In this document: one piece after another, positions 9,478 through 17,331 of the stretch
Layout: each line of letters opens with the position of its first letter
How positions within the stretch are numbered: position 1 is the stretch's first letter
NCBI GenBank assembly: GCA_947488685.1
Contig: CANLAH010000002.1
Location: 1-37,027, forward strand
Source of the DNA: Acidimicrobiaceae bacterium
GTDB taxonomy: Bacteria; Actinomycetota; Acidimicrobiia; Acidimicrobiales; Ilumatobacteraceae
Direction: 5' to 3'
Length of the DNA stretch: 37,027 nucleotides
Notes under the pieces: model-generated
Database searches by the model: none
What the model was told of the DNA's origin: nothing
What the model saw: only the letters and a program-made list of their open reading frames with translations
Position numbers and translations under genes: made by a program

Positions 9478-9666
9478 ATGGCTGAAAAAACAATCACCGT
9501 CACCCTCAAGCGTTCGCGCTTTGGAGTAAAACCAAAAACTGCAGGCACTATTCGTGCTCTTGGTCTCAGAAGAATCGGCGATACAAATACATTGCCCGAC
9601 CGACCAGAGATTCGCGGAATGATTGCCCGAGTTCCACACCTTATTGAAGTACAGGAGAACAACTGA
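9478..9666 (+). CDS. rpmD: 50S ribosomal protein L30
   Basis: L30 is a small large-subunit protein. TLKRSRFGVKPKTAGTIRAL and LGLRRIGDTNTLPDRPEIRG match the family, and the length is 62 residues. It is flanked by 2-base gaps to rpsE and rplO. Confidence 0.96.
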   Translation: MAEKTITVTLKRSRFGVKPKTAGTIRALGLRRIGDTNTLPDRPEIRGMIARVPHLIEVQENN

Positions 9667-9668
9667 TC

Positions 9669-10154
9669 ATGCGCGTTGATGAACTTGCACCAGCACCAGG
9701 TAGCACTAAAAAAGGTAAGCGCATGGGTCGCGGAACCGCTGGTAAAGGCGGAAAAACTGCTGGACGTGGTACCAAAGGTCAATACGCCCGTAACACTGTG
9801 GCTCGCGGATTTGAAGGTGGACAGATGCCCCTCAAGCAACGTGTCCCCAAGTTGAAGGGCTTCAACAACCCATTCCGCGTGGAGTATTACGCCGTCAATC
9901 TTGATGCACTCGAAGCTCTGGGTGCCGCAGAAGTAACTCCAGAAATCATGATGGCAAAAGGACTTGCACACAAGGGAACCTTGGTCAAAGTATTGGGTCG
10001 CGGAACTATTTCAACTGCTGTCAAAGTATCTGCTCACGCTGTTTCAAAATCTGCACAAAAAGCCATTATTGCGGCTGGCGGATCTGTGACACTATTGCCG
10101 TTGCCACATGCAATTCGACCACCCGCCAAGGGAAACCAGTTTACAAACCGTTGA
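9669..10154 (+). CDS. rplO: 50S ribosomal protein L15
   Basis: L15 is a late-assembly protein of the large subunit. The Gly/Lys-rich N-terminal part (KRMGRGTAGKGGKTAGRGTK) and FEGGQMPLKQRVPKLKGF identify it. It has 161 residues. It ends 27 bases before secY, as in the standard spc order. Confidence 0.97.
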   Translation: MRVDELAPAPGSTKKGKRMGRGTAGKGGKTAGRGTKGQYARNTVARGFEGGQMPLKQRVPKLKGFNNPFRVEYYAVNLDALEALGAAEVTPEIMMAKGLAHKGTLVKVLGRGTISTAVKVSAHAVSKSAQKAIIAAGGSVTLLPLPHAIRPPAKGNQFTNR

Positions 10155-10181
10155 TATTGAATTGATAACAAGGAGCAACTC

Positions 10182-11501
10182 GTGTTTGCAAACATGAAGA
10201 ATATCTTCAAGGTTGAGGATCTTCGAAAGAAGGTGTTCTTCACGCTATTGATGATTGCTGTCTACCGATTAGGAACCGCAATTCGGGTTCCTGGTGTAGA
10301 TGCCGGCGCAGTCGCACAGTTGCGCGAATCCTCTAAGACACAGGGTGCTCTTGGGTTTCTTAACTTATTCTCAGGCGGTGCGTTTAGTTCGTTCAGCATC
10401 TTTGCGCTCGGAATCATGCCGTACATCACGGCCAGCATCATCATGCAAGTACTTAACGTTGTTATTCCCAAGTTGCAAGAGTGGCAAGAAATGGGCGCAG
10501 TCGGACAACGAAAGATTACGCAATGGACCAGGTATGTTGCCATTGGTATTGCCGTTTTACAAGGTGCAGGTTTGACATTTATCTTCGGTCAAGGTCGTGG
10601 GTCGGCGTTCTTTGGAGCGGCCGCGACGGCTCCCGATGTTGTACTGCTCGATCCTTTTATGCCACGCGCATTGCTCGTGATTCCATCACTCGTTGCAGGC
10701 ACGGCGTTGCTGATGTGGGTGGGCGAACTCATCAGCCAGCGAGGTATTAGCAACGGAATGTCGGTACTGATTTTCAGTTCTGTCGTTGCTGGATTGCCGT
10801 ACGGCTACTACTCAATTTTGCAGAGTAAAAAGTTCTTTATCTTTGCAGTTCTCGTATCGGTATCAATCGGTGTCTTAGTTGCTGTCGTTCGAGTAGAACT
10901 AGGTCAGCGCAGAATTCCCGTGCAGTTTGCTAAACGCGTCGTCGGTCGCAAGATGTTCGGCGGACAAAATACGTATATCCCACTCAAGGTCAACCAAGCG
11001 GGTGTTGTCCCAATTATCTTTGCATCGTCTGTTTTGTTGTTGCCGGTACTGATGTCAAATATCTTGGGAAGCACAGAAGGTTGGCGTGGAGTGATCGCAA
11101 GGTTTGTTGACACGTATCTAGTGAATAGCCAAAATATGGTATATATCACAGTCTTTTTCGGGATGATCGTTGCGTTTGCGTACTTCTATAACTCAATTGC
11201 ATTTGACCCAATTCGTCAAGCCGATCAGTTGCGCAAGCAAGGTGGGTTTATTCCTGGTATTCGACCAGGAACCCAAACAGAAAAGTTTTTAGGCAAAGCA
11301 GTGAACCGAATCACCCTGCCAGGTGCCTTGTTCGTCGCTACGATCGCCATTTTGCCGTACATTATTTTGTGGGTCGGAGACGTCCAGTCGTTCCCATTTG
11401 CTGGTACAACCGTGTTGATCGCCGTTGGTGTAGCACTTGAATTAATGCGACAGATTGATAGTCAATTAATGCTGCGCAACTACGAGGGTTTCTTGAAGTG
11501 A
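10182..11501 (+). CDS. secY: protein translocase subunit SecY
   Basis: SecY is the channel-forming membrane subunit of the SecYEG translocon. The 439-residue product shows about ten hydrophobic segments. Recognisable pieces are the N-terminal KVEDLRKKVFFTLLMIAVYR, the plug region GGAFSSFSIFALGIMPYITA and the cytoplasmic loop motif QGGFIPGIRPG. The start is a GTG behind AAGGAG; an ATG four codons in (10194) is an alternative. The standard neighbours rplO and adk flank it. Confidence 0.97.
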   Translation: MFANMKNIFKVEDLRKKVFFTLLMIAVYRLGTAIRVPGVDAGAVAQLRESSKTQGALGFLNLFSGGAFSSFSIFALGIMPYITASIIMQVLNVVIPKLQEWQEMGAVGQRKITQWTRYVAIGIAVLQGAGLTFIFGQGRGSAFFGAAATAPDVVLLDPFMPRALLVIPSLVAGTALLMWVGELISQRGISNGMSVLIFSSVVAGLPYGYYSILQSKKFFIFAVLVSVSIGVLVAVVRVELGQRRIPVQFAKRVVGRKMFGGQNTYIPLKVNQAGVVPIIFASSVLLLPVLMSNILGSTEGWRGVIARFVDTYLVNSQNMVYITVFFGMIVAFAYFYNSIAFDPIRQADQLRKQGGFIPGIRPGTQTEKFLGKAVNRITLPGALFVATIAILPYIILWVGDVQSFPFAGTTVLIAVGVALELMRQIDSQLMLRNYEGFLK

Positions 11502-11538
11502 TCGTTTGCGCCTTTGGGTGCAGCGATCAGGTATCGAC

Positions 11539-12195
11539 ATGACGTCGGGCGCAAGATTAGTTATCCTTGGAAGACAAGGAGCCGGAAAAGGAACACAGTG
11601 CGTGCGTTTGTCGCGCCATTTTGTTGTGCCACATATTTCAACAGGTGACATGTTGCGGGCTGCGGTTCGCGAAGATACCGAAGTCGGAATTGCTGTCAAA
11701 GAGATCATGGACACCGGTGGTTTAGTAGGCGATACCACCATGGTGGCACTCGTGCAAAAACGCATCAGTCTCGATGACGCACGAACACGCGGATACATTT
11801 TGGATGGCTTTCCGCGCACAGTGTTTCAGGCACAAGCATTTGATGAGATGTCAGTGGACCAGCCGTTGCACGTTGTCCTCGATCTAGTAGTTCCTCGCGA
11901 GATGGTAGTGCAGCGATTGTCTGCCCGTCGCGTGTGCCGCGACTGTGGTGCCAACTTCACTGCATCAGGAGTCGAGCCTCGGCCCTGGACATGTGAGAAC
12001 TGTGGTGGCGATGTGGTGCACCGCGCTGACGACACCCCCGAAGCCATCAACCGCCGCCTTGACCTCTACGAGTCCCAAACCGCGCCTCTAATTGAGTTTT
12101 ATGGCCGCACCGGTCGACTCGTGGAGATTAATGGGGTCGGATCCCCAGACGATGTATTTTCTCGAGTCACCACAGCCGTTGATGCCCGGCGCTAA
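11539..12195 (+). CDS. adk: adenylate kinase
   Basis: Adenylate kinase interconverts ATP + AMP and 2 ADP in the cytoplasm. The P-loop GRQGAGKGTQ is at about residues 11-20, and LDGFPRT marks the AMP/ATP site. The LID carries a four-Cys zinc site (C133, C136, C152, C155), the long-LID bacterial form. I chose the ATG at 11539 (218 residues), which fits the family start; in-frame TTG 11506 and GTG 11518 would add 7-11 residues. No strong ribosome binding site precedes it. map, which usually follows adk in this cluster, is absent. Confidence 0.95.
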   Translation: MTSGARLVILGRQGAGKGTQCVRLSRHFVVPHISTGDMLRAAVREDTEVGIAVKEIMDTGGLVGDTTMVALVQKRISLDDARTRGYILDGFPRTVFQAQAFDEMSVDQPLHVVLDLVVPREMVVQRLSARRVCRDCGANFTASGVEPRPWTCENCGGDVVHRADDTPEAINRRLDLYESQTAPLIEFYGRTGRLVEINGVGSPDDVFSRVTTAVDARR

Positions 12196-12224
12196 TCCCA
12201 AGGATGAGGCAAAAAAAGTCCCGA

Positions 12225-12256
12225 ATCGGCACTTGGGGCATTGCAAATGCGCCGAT
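12225..12256 (+). promoter_or_regulatory. bulged hairpin in the infA leader
   Basis: ATCGGC (12225-12230) pairs with GCCGAT (12251-12256), and GCATT pairs with AATGC around a GCA loop, with a 7-base bulge (ACTTGGG) on the 5' side. No T-run follows, so it is not an obvious terminator. It lies about 70 bases before the proposed infA start. Its function is unknown. Confidence 0.4.
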
Positions 12257-12327
12257 AGCATTGTCCCTTGTCCCATCGCCAAATGTGCGAGAAAGACAGT
12301 TCTGTCCCGACCAACAAGGAGGCCCTT

Positions 12328-12552
12328 CTGGCCCAGCCAAAAGAAGACGCGATCGTGCTTGACGGCACGATTCTTGAGTCCTTGCCGAACGCAATGTTTC
12401 GCGTAGAACTTGAGAACGGGCACAAAGTGCTTGCGCATATTTCAGGAAAAATGCGAATGCACTACATCCGTATTCTTCCAGGCGACAAAGTCCAGGTGGA
12501 ACTCACCCCATACGATCTCACTCGAGGTCGTATTACATATCGTTTTAAGTGA
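12328..12552 (+). CDS. infA: translation initiation factor IF-1, apparent CTG start
   Basis: IF-1 binds the ribosomal A-site during initiation together with IF-2 and IF-3. The product is almost identical to the family consensus from [20 protein letters not shown] to the end [13 protein letters not shown]. The alignment places the start at a CTG (12328-12330), five bases after a perfect AAGGAGG (12316-12322). Starting there gives MAQPKEDAI and 74 residues, the normal length. The nearest in-frame alternatives, ATG 12283 and TTG 12268, would add 15-20 non-homologous residues and have no ribosome binding site. rpmJ follows after 7 bases. Confidence 0.92.
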   Translation: MAQPKEDAIVLDGTILESLPNAMFRVELENGHKVLAHISGKMRMHYIRILPGDKVQVELTPYDLTRGRITYRFK

Positions 12553-12559
12553 GAAAGTA

Positions 12560-12673
12560 ATGAAAGTACGCCCAAGCGTGAAGACAATTTGTGAGAAGTG
12601 CAGAGTCGTGCGCCGCCGTGGGCGCGTGATGGTTATTTGCGAAAATCCACGACACAAGCAGCGCCAAGGCTGA
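12560..12673 (+). CDS. rpmJ: 50S ribosomal protein L36
   Basis: L36 is the smallest large-subunit protein. The 37-residue product [20 protein letters not shown]... ends in RHKQRQG and carries the C+ zinc set C11, C14, C27 and H32. It sits in its standard place between infA and rpsM. Confidence 0.97.
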   Translation: MKVRPSVKTICEKCRVVRRRGRVMVICENPRHKQRQG

Positions 12674-12692
12674 CGAGTAAGTACGAGTAAGT
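12673..12692 (+). repeat. 10-bp tandem duplication between rpmJ and rpsM
   Basis: ACGAGTAAGT occurs twice in direct succession (12673-12682 and 12683-12692), starting in the rpmJ stop codon. An AAAGGA ribosome binding site for rpsM follows at 12693-12698. Confidence 0.85.
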
Positions 12693-12708
12693 AAAGGACA
12701 AATATTAG

Positions 12709-13086
12709 ATGGCACGTATTGCAGGAGTCGACATCCCACGCGAAAAGCGGTTGGCGGTTGCGTTGACATATATTTTCGGCGTTGGTCGAACAACGTCAAA
12801 GAAAATTTGTATAGCAGCAGGTCTTAATGAGGACACGCGAGTACGCGACCTCAACGAAGACGAAGTCAATCGCATCCGTGCTTGGGTAGACGCCAACGCC
12901 ACAGTCGAAGGTGACTTGCGACGTGACGTGCAACAAGACATCAAACGCAAAGTCGAAATCGGTTGTCTACAAGGTATTCGTCATCGCAAGGGCTTGCCTG
13001 TGCGCGGACAACGCACGCACACAAATGCGCGTACTCGCAAGGGGCCAAAAAAGACGGTTGCTAACAAGAAAAAGGCAGTGAGGTAG
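12709..13086 (+). CDS. rpsM: 30S ribosomal protein S13
   Basis: S13 lies in the small-subunit head and contacts the P-site tRNA and the large subunit. [40 protein letters not shown] and the basic tail are diagnostic. It has 125 residues. rpsK follows after 6 bases. Confidence 0.98.
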   Translation: MARIAGVDIPREKRLAVALTYIFGVGRTTSKKICIAAGLNEDTRVRDLNEDEVNRIRAWVDANATVEGDLRRDVQQDIKRKVEIGCLQGIRHRKGLPVRGQRTHTNARTRKGPKKTVANKKKAVR

Positions 13087-13092
13087 TTCATC

Positions 13093-13491
13093 ATGGCTAA
13101 GCCAGCAGCGGGCGGTCGTCGTCCACGCAAACGAGAAAGAAAGAACGTCACATCAGGAGTCGTTCATATCAAGAGCTCGTTCAACAACACCATCGTTTCA
13201 ATCACCGATCTCGAAGGCAATGTCATTGCATGGGCATCATCTGGTGCCGTCGGGTTCAAGGGCTCACGCAAGAGCACTCCGTACGCAGCACAAATGGCCG
13301 CCGAAAAAGCAGCCAAGGCAGCAATGGAGCATGGTCTTCGTCGTGCCGAAGTGTTGGTGAAGGGTCCAGGTTCTGGTCGCGACACAGCATTGCGTTCTAT
13401 TCAAAATGCTGGCATTGAAGTATCCGGAATCAAAGATGTTTCTCCGGTTCCACATAATGGTTGCCGCCAAATCAAACGACGGAGGGCATAA
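13093..13491 (+). CDS. rpsK: 30S ribosomal protein S11
   Basis: S11 forms part of the small-subunit platform near the mRNA exit. [38 protein letters not shown] and [16 protein letters not shown] are hallmark segments. It has 132 residues. rpsD follows after 3 bases. Confidence 0.98.
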   Translation: MAKPAAGGRRPRKRERKNVTSGVVHIKSSFNNTIVSITDLEGNVIAWASSGAVGFKGSRKSTPYAAQMAAEKAAKAAMEHGLRRAEVLVKGPGSGRDTALRSIQNAGIEVSGIKDVSPVPHNGCRQIKRRRA

Positions 13492-13494
13492 CTC

Positions 13495-14106
13495 ATGGCT
13501 CGTTACATTGGTCCAAAAGTTCGTCTGTCACGTCGTCTTAATGTCAACTTGTTTGAGAACGAAAAAGGTAGCAAGGCACTCGATCGTCGTCCATTCCCAC
13601 CAGGTATGCACGGCAAGACTCGACGCCGCAATGCCGGCAGCGAATACCTTGCTCAGTTGCAAGAAAAGCAAAAAGCAAAATACATCTACGGCGTTCTAGA
13701 GCGTCAGTTTCGTAACACCTACGAAGAAGCGAACCGCCTTGCTGGCCCAACAGGTGAAAACCTATTGCGTCTGCTCGAGCAACGACTCGACAACGTGGTG
13801 TTTCGTGCAGGGTGGGGAAGCACACGTCCCCAGACCCGCCAGTTCGTGAGTCATGGTCTTATTCTTGTCGACGGAAAACGCGTCAATATTGCGTCGTACC
13901 GAGTCAAGAAGGGTCAGGTCGTGTCGCTGTCGCCAAAAGCGCAGAACATGATTCAGATTCAACACAACATCGACACCCTCGACCGACCACTTGTTGGTTG
14001 GCTTGAGGCTGGCGACAAGCAAGTGACTGTGCGCGAATTGCCACAGCGCGAGCAAATTGACGTGCCCGTCCGTGAACAGCTCATTGTTGAGCTGTACTCA
14101 AAGTAG
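13495..14106 (+). CDS. rpsD: 30S ribosomal protein S4, zinc-free (C-) form
   Basis: S4 starts 30S assembly, contributes to decoding fidelity, and in E. coli represses the alpha operon. MARYIGPKVRLSRRLNVNLF, PPGMHGKTRRRN and the S4 RNA-binding domain (RLDNVVFRAGWGSTRPQTRQ) identify it. The N-terminal zinc cysteines of C+ forms are absent, so this is the C- form. It has 203 residues, a normal length. Confidence 0.97.
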   Translation: MARYIGPKVRLSRRLNVNLFENEKGSKALDRRPFPPGMHGKTRRRNAGSEYLAQLQEKQKAKYIYGVLERQFRNTYEEANRLAGPTGENLLRLLEQRLDNVVFRAGWGSTRPQTRQFVSHGLILVDGKRVNIASYRVKKGQVVSLSPKAQNMIQIQHNIDTLDRPLVGWLEAGDKQVTVRELPQREQIDVPVREQLIVELYSK

Positions 14107-14137
14107 TCCCATCCGCTCCACCCCAGGAGAAAAAAAT

Positions 14138-15070
14138 ATGCTTGTTATCCAACGCCCAACAGTCGAAGCAATCGGCGAAGAGTCCAACACCCGTCAGAGT
14201 TTTGCGGTCGGACCACTCGAGCCTGGTTTTGGCCATACCATCGGCAACTCGTTGCGACGCACGTTGTTGTCGTCAATCCCAGGTGCTGCAATCACCACTC
14301 TTAAGTTTGATGACGCTCAGCATGAGTTCACCACACTAAAAGGTGTCAGCGAAGACATCACTGAGATGATCCTCAACATCAAAGACATCGTGCTCACGAG
14401 TGCAAGTGACGAACCAGTCGTTTTGCGCCTTGATGTGCGCGGACCTGCCGTGGTCACCGCCGGCGATATTCCGCTTACTGCTGACATTGAAATCCTCAAC
14501 AAAGATCTGCACATTGCCACGCTGAGTGCCACTGGTCATCTGGCTGTAGACATCACAATTGAGCGTGGTCGCGGATACATGTCAAGCGAGCGTGATGCCG
14601 AAAACCGCATCATTGGTGTCGTGCCAATCGACGCAATCTTTTCAGCAGTTCGTCGCGTGACGTTCAATATTGAGCCAACACGTGTGGCTCAAAGCACCAA
14701 CTACGACAGACTTGTACTTGACATCGAGACTGACGGTTCGATTACGCCGCGAGAGGCACTTGCATCAGCCGGCGCAACATTGCGTTCACTCGTCGACCTG
14801 GTTGCCTGCATGTCAGACGAGCCACAAGGCCTTGAACTCAGTGAGATTCTTGGAGCAAATGTCGGAATGCCAGACTTGGATCACCCAATCGAAGACCTTG
14901 ACCTGAGCGAGCGCCCTCGCAATTGTCTCAAGCGCGGTCAGATCAACACGATTGGTGAATTGTTGATGCGCTCCGAAGAGGACTTGCTCAACATCACTAA
15001 CTTTGGACAAAAGAGCCTAGACGAAATCATGCAGAAGCTCGACGAGCGCGGCTTGTCGTTGCGTCTCTGA
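14138..15070 (+). CDS. rpoA: RNA polymerase alpha subunit
   Basis: Alpha dimerises to nucleate RNA polymerase assembly, and its C-terminal domain contacts UP elements and activators. The N-terminal domain shows PLEPGFGHTIGNSLRRTLLS. The C-terminal domain shows ERPRNCLKRGQINTIGEL and NFGQKSLDEIMQKL. The ATG at 14138 sits behind AGGAGA and gives 310 residues. The frame is open upstream within rpsD, but without similarity. Confidence 0.98.
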   Translation: MLVIQRPTVEAIGEESNTRQSFAVGPLEPGFGHTIGNSLRRTLLSSIPGAAITTLKFDDAQHEFTTLKGVSEDITEMILNIKDIVLTSASDEPVVLRLDVRGPAVVTAGDIPLTADIEILNKDLHIATLSATGHLAVDITIERGRGYMSSERDAENRIIGVVPIDAIFSAVRRVTFNIEPTRVAQSTNYDRLVLDIETDGSITPREALASAGATLRSLVDLVACMSDEPQGLELSEILGANVGMPDLDHPIEDLDLSERPRNCLKRGQINTIGELLMRSEEDLLNITNFGQKSLDEIMQKLDERGLSLRL

Positions 15071-15096
15071 GATAACAGAACTTTTAAGGAGACACC

Positions 15097-15468
15097 ATGC
15101 CAGCAACCCCACGTCGAGCCCGAAATTTTGGTGGCTCGTCACAGCACCAGAGATTAATGATGGCCAACCTTGTTGCGTCATTGTTTGCAGCAGAAGGAAT
15201 CGTCACAACCGAGGCCAAAGCCAAAGCGTTGCGTCCAATTGCTGAAAAACTCATTACTAAAGCAATCAAGGCACAGGGTGATTCTCCGATGCGAGTGCAT
15301 CGCATTCGTCAGATTCAGAGTTACTTAGGCGACAAAGAAATGACAACCAAGTTGGTCAACGAAGTTGCTCCTCGCTACACCGATCGCAATGGCGGATACT
15401 TGCGTATTCTCAAACTTGGAACTCGTCAAGGTGACGCTGCGCCAATGGCGCGCATTGAATTGGTGTGA
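15097..15468 (+). CDS. rplQ: 50S ribosomal protein L17
   Basis: L17 lies at the base of the large subunit near the tunnel exit. RARNFGGSSQHQRLMMANLV, EGIVTTEAKAKALRPIAEKL and the end GDAAPMARIELV fit the family. It has 123 residues, the compact form. It is the last ribosomal gene of the alpha cluster. Confidence 0.97.
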   Translation: MPATPRRARNFGGSSQHQRLMMANLVASLFAAEGIVTTEAKAKALRPIAEKLITKAIKAQGDSPMRVHRIRQIQSYLGDKEMTTKLVNEVAPRYTDRNGGYLRILKLGTRQGDAAPMARIELV

Positions 15469-15477
15469 GTATTTCCG

Positions 15478-16332
15478 GTGACCCCGGTAAAGAAATCTGA
15501 ACACGGGCCCGCCAGTAGGCGGGCTCGCTTCGTTGTGGCATACCACGGCGCTGCCTTTCATGGTTTTGCGCTCAGCAGCAATGTCGAAACAGTTGCTGGT
15601 CGACTCAATGAAGTTTTAAGCACTATTACTCGTGTGCCGATAGAAGTGACTGGGGCTGGTCGCACTGATGCAGGTGTACATGCTCGTGGGCAGATCATCA
15701 GCGTTGATCTCCCGGCAAAGACGGATCTTTATGCAATCGTGCGAAGCGTCAACGGAATGTGTGCACCCCATCTGGCGATACGTGATGCTGAGTGGACGAC
15801 AGATGATTTTCATGCTCGTCACGATGCGCTCTGGCGCCACTACAAATACACGGTGCTCAATACGGTGACACCCGATCCATTTTTAGTGGAATATGCATGG
15901 CATGTTCGCGAACCATTGTCGTTACCAGTGATGAGACTCGGCAGTGAGGCTCTCATTGGGGCACATGATTTCACATCGTTTTGCCGAGCCCCAGTTATCG
16001 CCGATGACCAACCCGTGCCGTCAATGAAACGCAGGGTGATGACGGCGCGCTGGCAGGACACAGGCAATGGCATCTTGGAGTTTGAGATCAGAGCCAACGC
16101 CTTTTGCCACACAATGGTGCGATCAATCGTGGGACTGCTGGTCGAAATTGGTCAGGGTAAACGGCCCGCCAGTGACGTGCGCTCTGCCATCGTGGCCAAA
16201 AACCGTGCGGCAACAGCATTCGTTGCCCCGCCTGAGGGGCTATGTCTGTGGGAGGTGGGGTACGGGGACCCAGCCGGACCAGACCCTTCAACCCCAAGAA
16301 CTGATGGGTTAGTCGCCCGTTCTGGTTGCTGA
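15478..16332 (+). CDS. truA: tRNA pseudouridine(38-40) synthase
   Basis: TruA converts uridines 38-40 of the tRNA anticodon arm to pseudouridine. VVAYHGAAFHGFA is the N-terminal strand. GAGRTDAGVHARGQ carries the catalytic Asp (D64), and ALWRHYKYTVLN plus ANAFCHTMVRSIVGLLVEIG are family motifs. It has 284 residues. The only possible start upstream of the core is the GTG at 15478, in the same frame as rplQ and 9 bases after its stop, so reinitiation is likely. A 10-bp hairpin lies inside codons 9-17. Confidence 0.95.
   Translation: MTPVKKSEHGPASRRARFVVAYHGAAFHGFALSSNVETVAGRLNEVLSTITRVPIEVTGAGRTDAGVHARGQIISVDLPAKTDLYAIVRSVNGMCAPHLAIRDAEWTTDDFHARHDALWRHYKYTVLNTVTPDPFLVEYAWHVREPLSLPVMRLGSEALIGAHDFTSFCRAPVIADDQPVPSMKRRVMTARWQDTGNGILEFEIRANAFCHTMVRSIVGLLVEIGQGKRPASDVRSAIVAKNRAATAFVAPPEGLCLWEVGYGDPAGPDPSTPRTDGLVARSGC
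15504..15527 (+). terminator. terminator-like hairpin inside the truA 5' coding region
   Basis: CGGGCCCGCC and GGCGGGCTCG pair (10 bp, one G-T) around an AGTA loop. Only CTTCGTTGTGG follows, so there is no proper T-run. It is where the rplQ transcript would be expected to end, yet it lies 26 bases inside truA. It may attenuate transcription into truA or modulate its translation. Confidence 0.45.
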
Positions 16333-16383
16333 AAGCAGTGGTCTGCTCGTATCCTTTCACGGTTACGGATTTTGTCCGTGTGT

Positions 16384-16402
16384 TGGTGCCATCGGGGCAC
16401 CA
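16384..16402 (+). promoter_or_regulatory. hairpin in the rplM leader
   Basis: TGGTGCC pairs with GGCACCA around an ATCGG loop. It stands directly before the rplM ribosome binding site (GAAGGAAG) and the ATG at 16418, inside the 85-base gap between truA and rplM. Upstream, CACGG/CCGTG may form a second weaker stem. Autogenous L13 leaders are known in other phyla; a similar role here is inference. Confidence 0.4.
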
Positions 16403-16417
16403 TGAAGGAAGTTTTTT

Positions 16418-16864
16418 ATGACGACGTATTCTCCAAAGGCAAGTGAAATTGACCGTGCATGGCATCTGATTGATGCGGACGGTCTCGTATTGGGTCGCCT
16501 CTGCACAGAAGTTGCTCGTATTTTGCGCGGCAAGCACAAAACAGTTTTTGCACCTCACATGGACATGGGAGATCATGTCGTCATTATTAATGCATCAAAG
16601 ATTGTGCTCACTTCGGGCAAGGCCGAAAAAAACATGGTGTATTCATACAGTGGTTATCCAGGTGGCTTATCAAGCGAGACATATGCAAAGTTGTTGTCAC
16701 GCAAACCTGCAGATGCTATTCGCGGTTCAGTTGCTGGCATGTTGCCAAAGGGTCCTCTTGGTCGCCAAATGATTAAGAAGCTCAAGGTTTACGCCGGACC
16801 AGAGCATCCGCATGAATCACAAGCACCAATTGTTCTTACCTTCGACCGCGCCAAAGCGCGCTGA
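16418..16864 (+). CDS. rplM: 50S ribosomal protein L13
   Basis: L13 is an early-assembly large-subunit protein. AWHLIDADGLVLGRLCTEVA, HMDMGDHVVIINASKIVLT and the GMLPKGPLGRQMIKKLKVYA segment identify it. It has 148 residues. It pairs with rpsI 18 bases downstream, the universal rplM-rpsI operon. Confidence 0.98.
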   Translation: MTTYSPKASEIDRAWHLIDADGLVLGRLCTEVARILRGKHKTVFAPHMDMGDHVVIINASKIVLTSGKAEKNMVYSYSGYPGGLSSETYAKLLSRKPADAIRGSVAGMLPKGPLGRQMIKKLKVYAGPEHPHESQAPIVLTFDRAKAR

Positions 16865-16882
16865 TTTATCTAGGAGTATTTT

Positions 16883-17278
16883 ATGACAAACGCACCACTT
16901 ACGCAGACAACGGGGCGACGCAAAGAAGCAGTAGCACGTGCTCTTCTTCGCGCCGGTAACGGAACACACACAATCAACGGCAAAGCGTTTGATGTGTATT
17001 TTCCTACTGCAACACAACGAATGATCGTTGTAGAGGCATTGCGAGTCACTGGTACAGAGACAACGTATGACGTCGCAGCAAATATTTATGGCGGCGGAGT
17101 CAATGGTCAAGCGGGTGCATTGCGAATGGCAATTGCTCGTGCATTGATTGAACTCGATCCAGAATCACGTCCTGCACTCAAAAAAGCTGGTCTACTCACT
17201 CGTGACTCACGTCGCAAAGAGAGCAAAAAATACGGTCTCAAGAAGGCACGTAAGGCACCACAGTTCACCAAGCGCTAA
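16883..17278 (+). CDS. rpsI: 30S ribosomal protein S9
   Basis: S9 reaches the P-site tRNA with its basic C-terminal tail. TTGRRKEAVARALLRAGNGT, GGGVNGQAGALRMAIARAL and the ending KKARKAPQFTKR are diagnostic, including the terminal Lys-Arg. It has 131 residues. The ATG lies behind AGGAG. Confidence 0.98.
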   Translation: MTNAPLTQTTGRRKEAVARALLRAGNGTHTINGKAFDVYFPTATQRMIVVEALRVTGTETTYDVAANIYGGGVNGQAGALRMAIARALIELDPESRPALKKAGLLTRDSRRKESKKYGLKKARKAPQFTKR

Positions 17279-17281
17279 TGC

Positions 17282-17303
17282 GTGCGCGGGTTTGCCCCGG
17301 CAC
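17282..17303 (+). terminator. possible terminator hairpin after rpsI
   Basis: GTGC...CGGG pairs with CCCG...GCAC around a TTTGC loop, with one bulged G. It starts four bases after the rpsI stop and ends 28 bases before glmM. No T-run follows, so termination here is uncertain. Confidence 0.35.
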
Positions 17304-17331
17304 CTATGTGCAGAAATATCGTTAGGTCAAC

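Noticed and set aside
9336-9971. 211-codon - strand open frame across rpsE, rpmD and rplO
   Set aside because: Antisense shadow of conserved genes; composition is low-complexity Ser/Thr/Phe.
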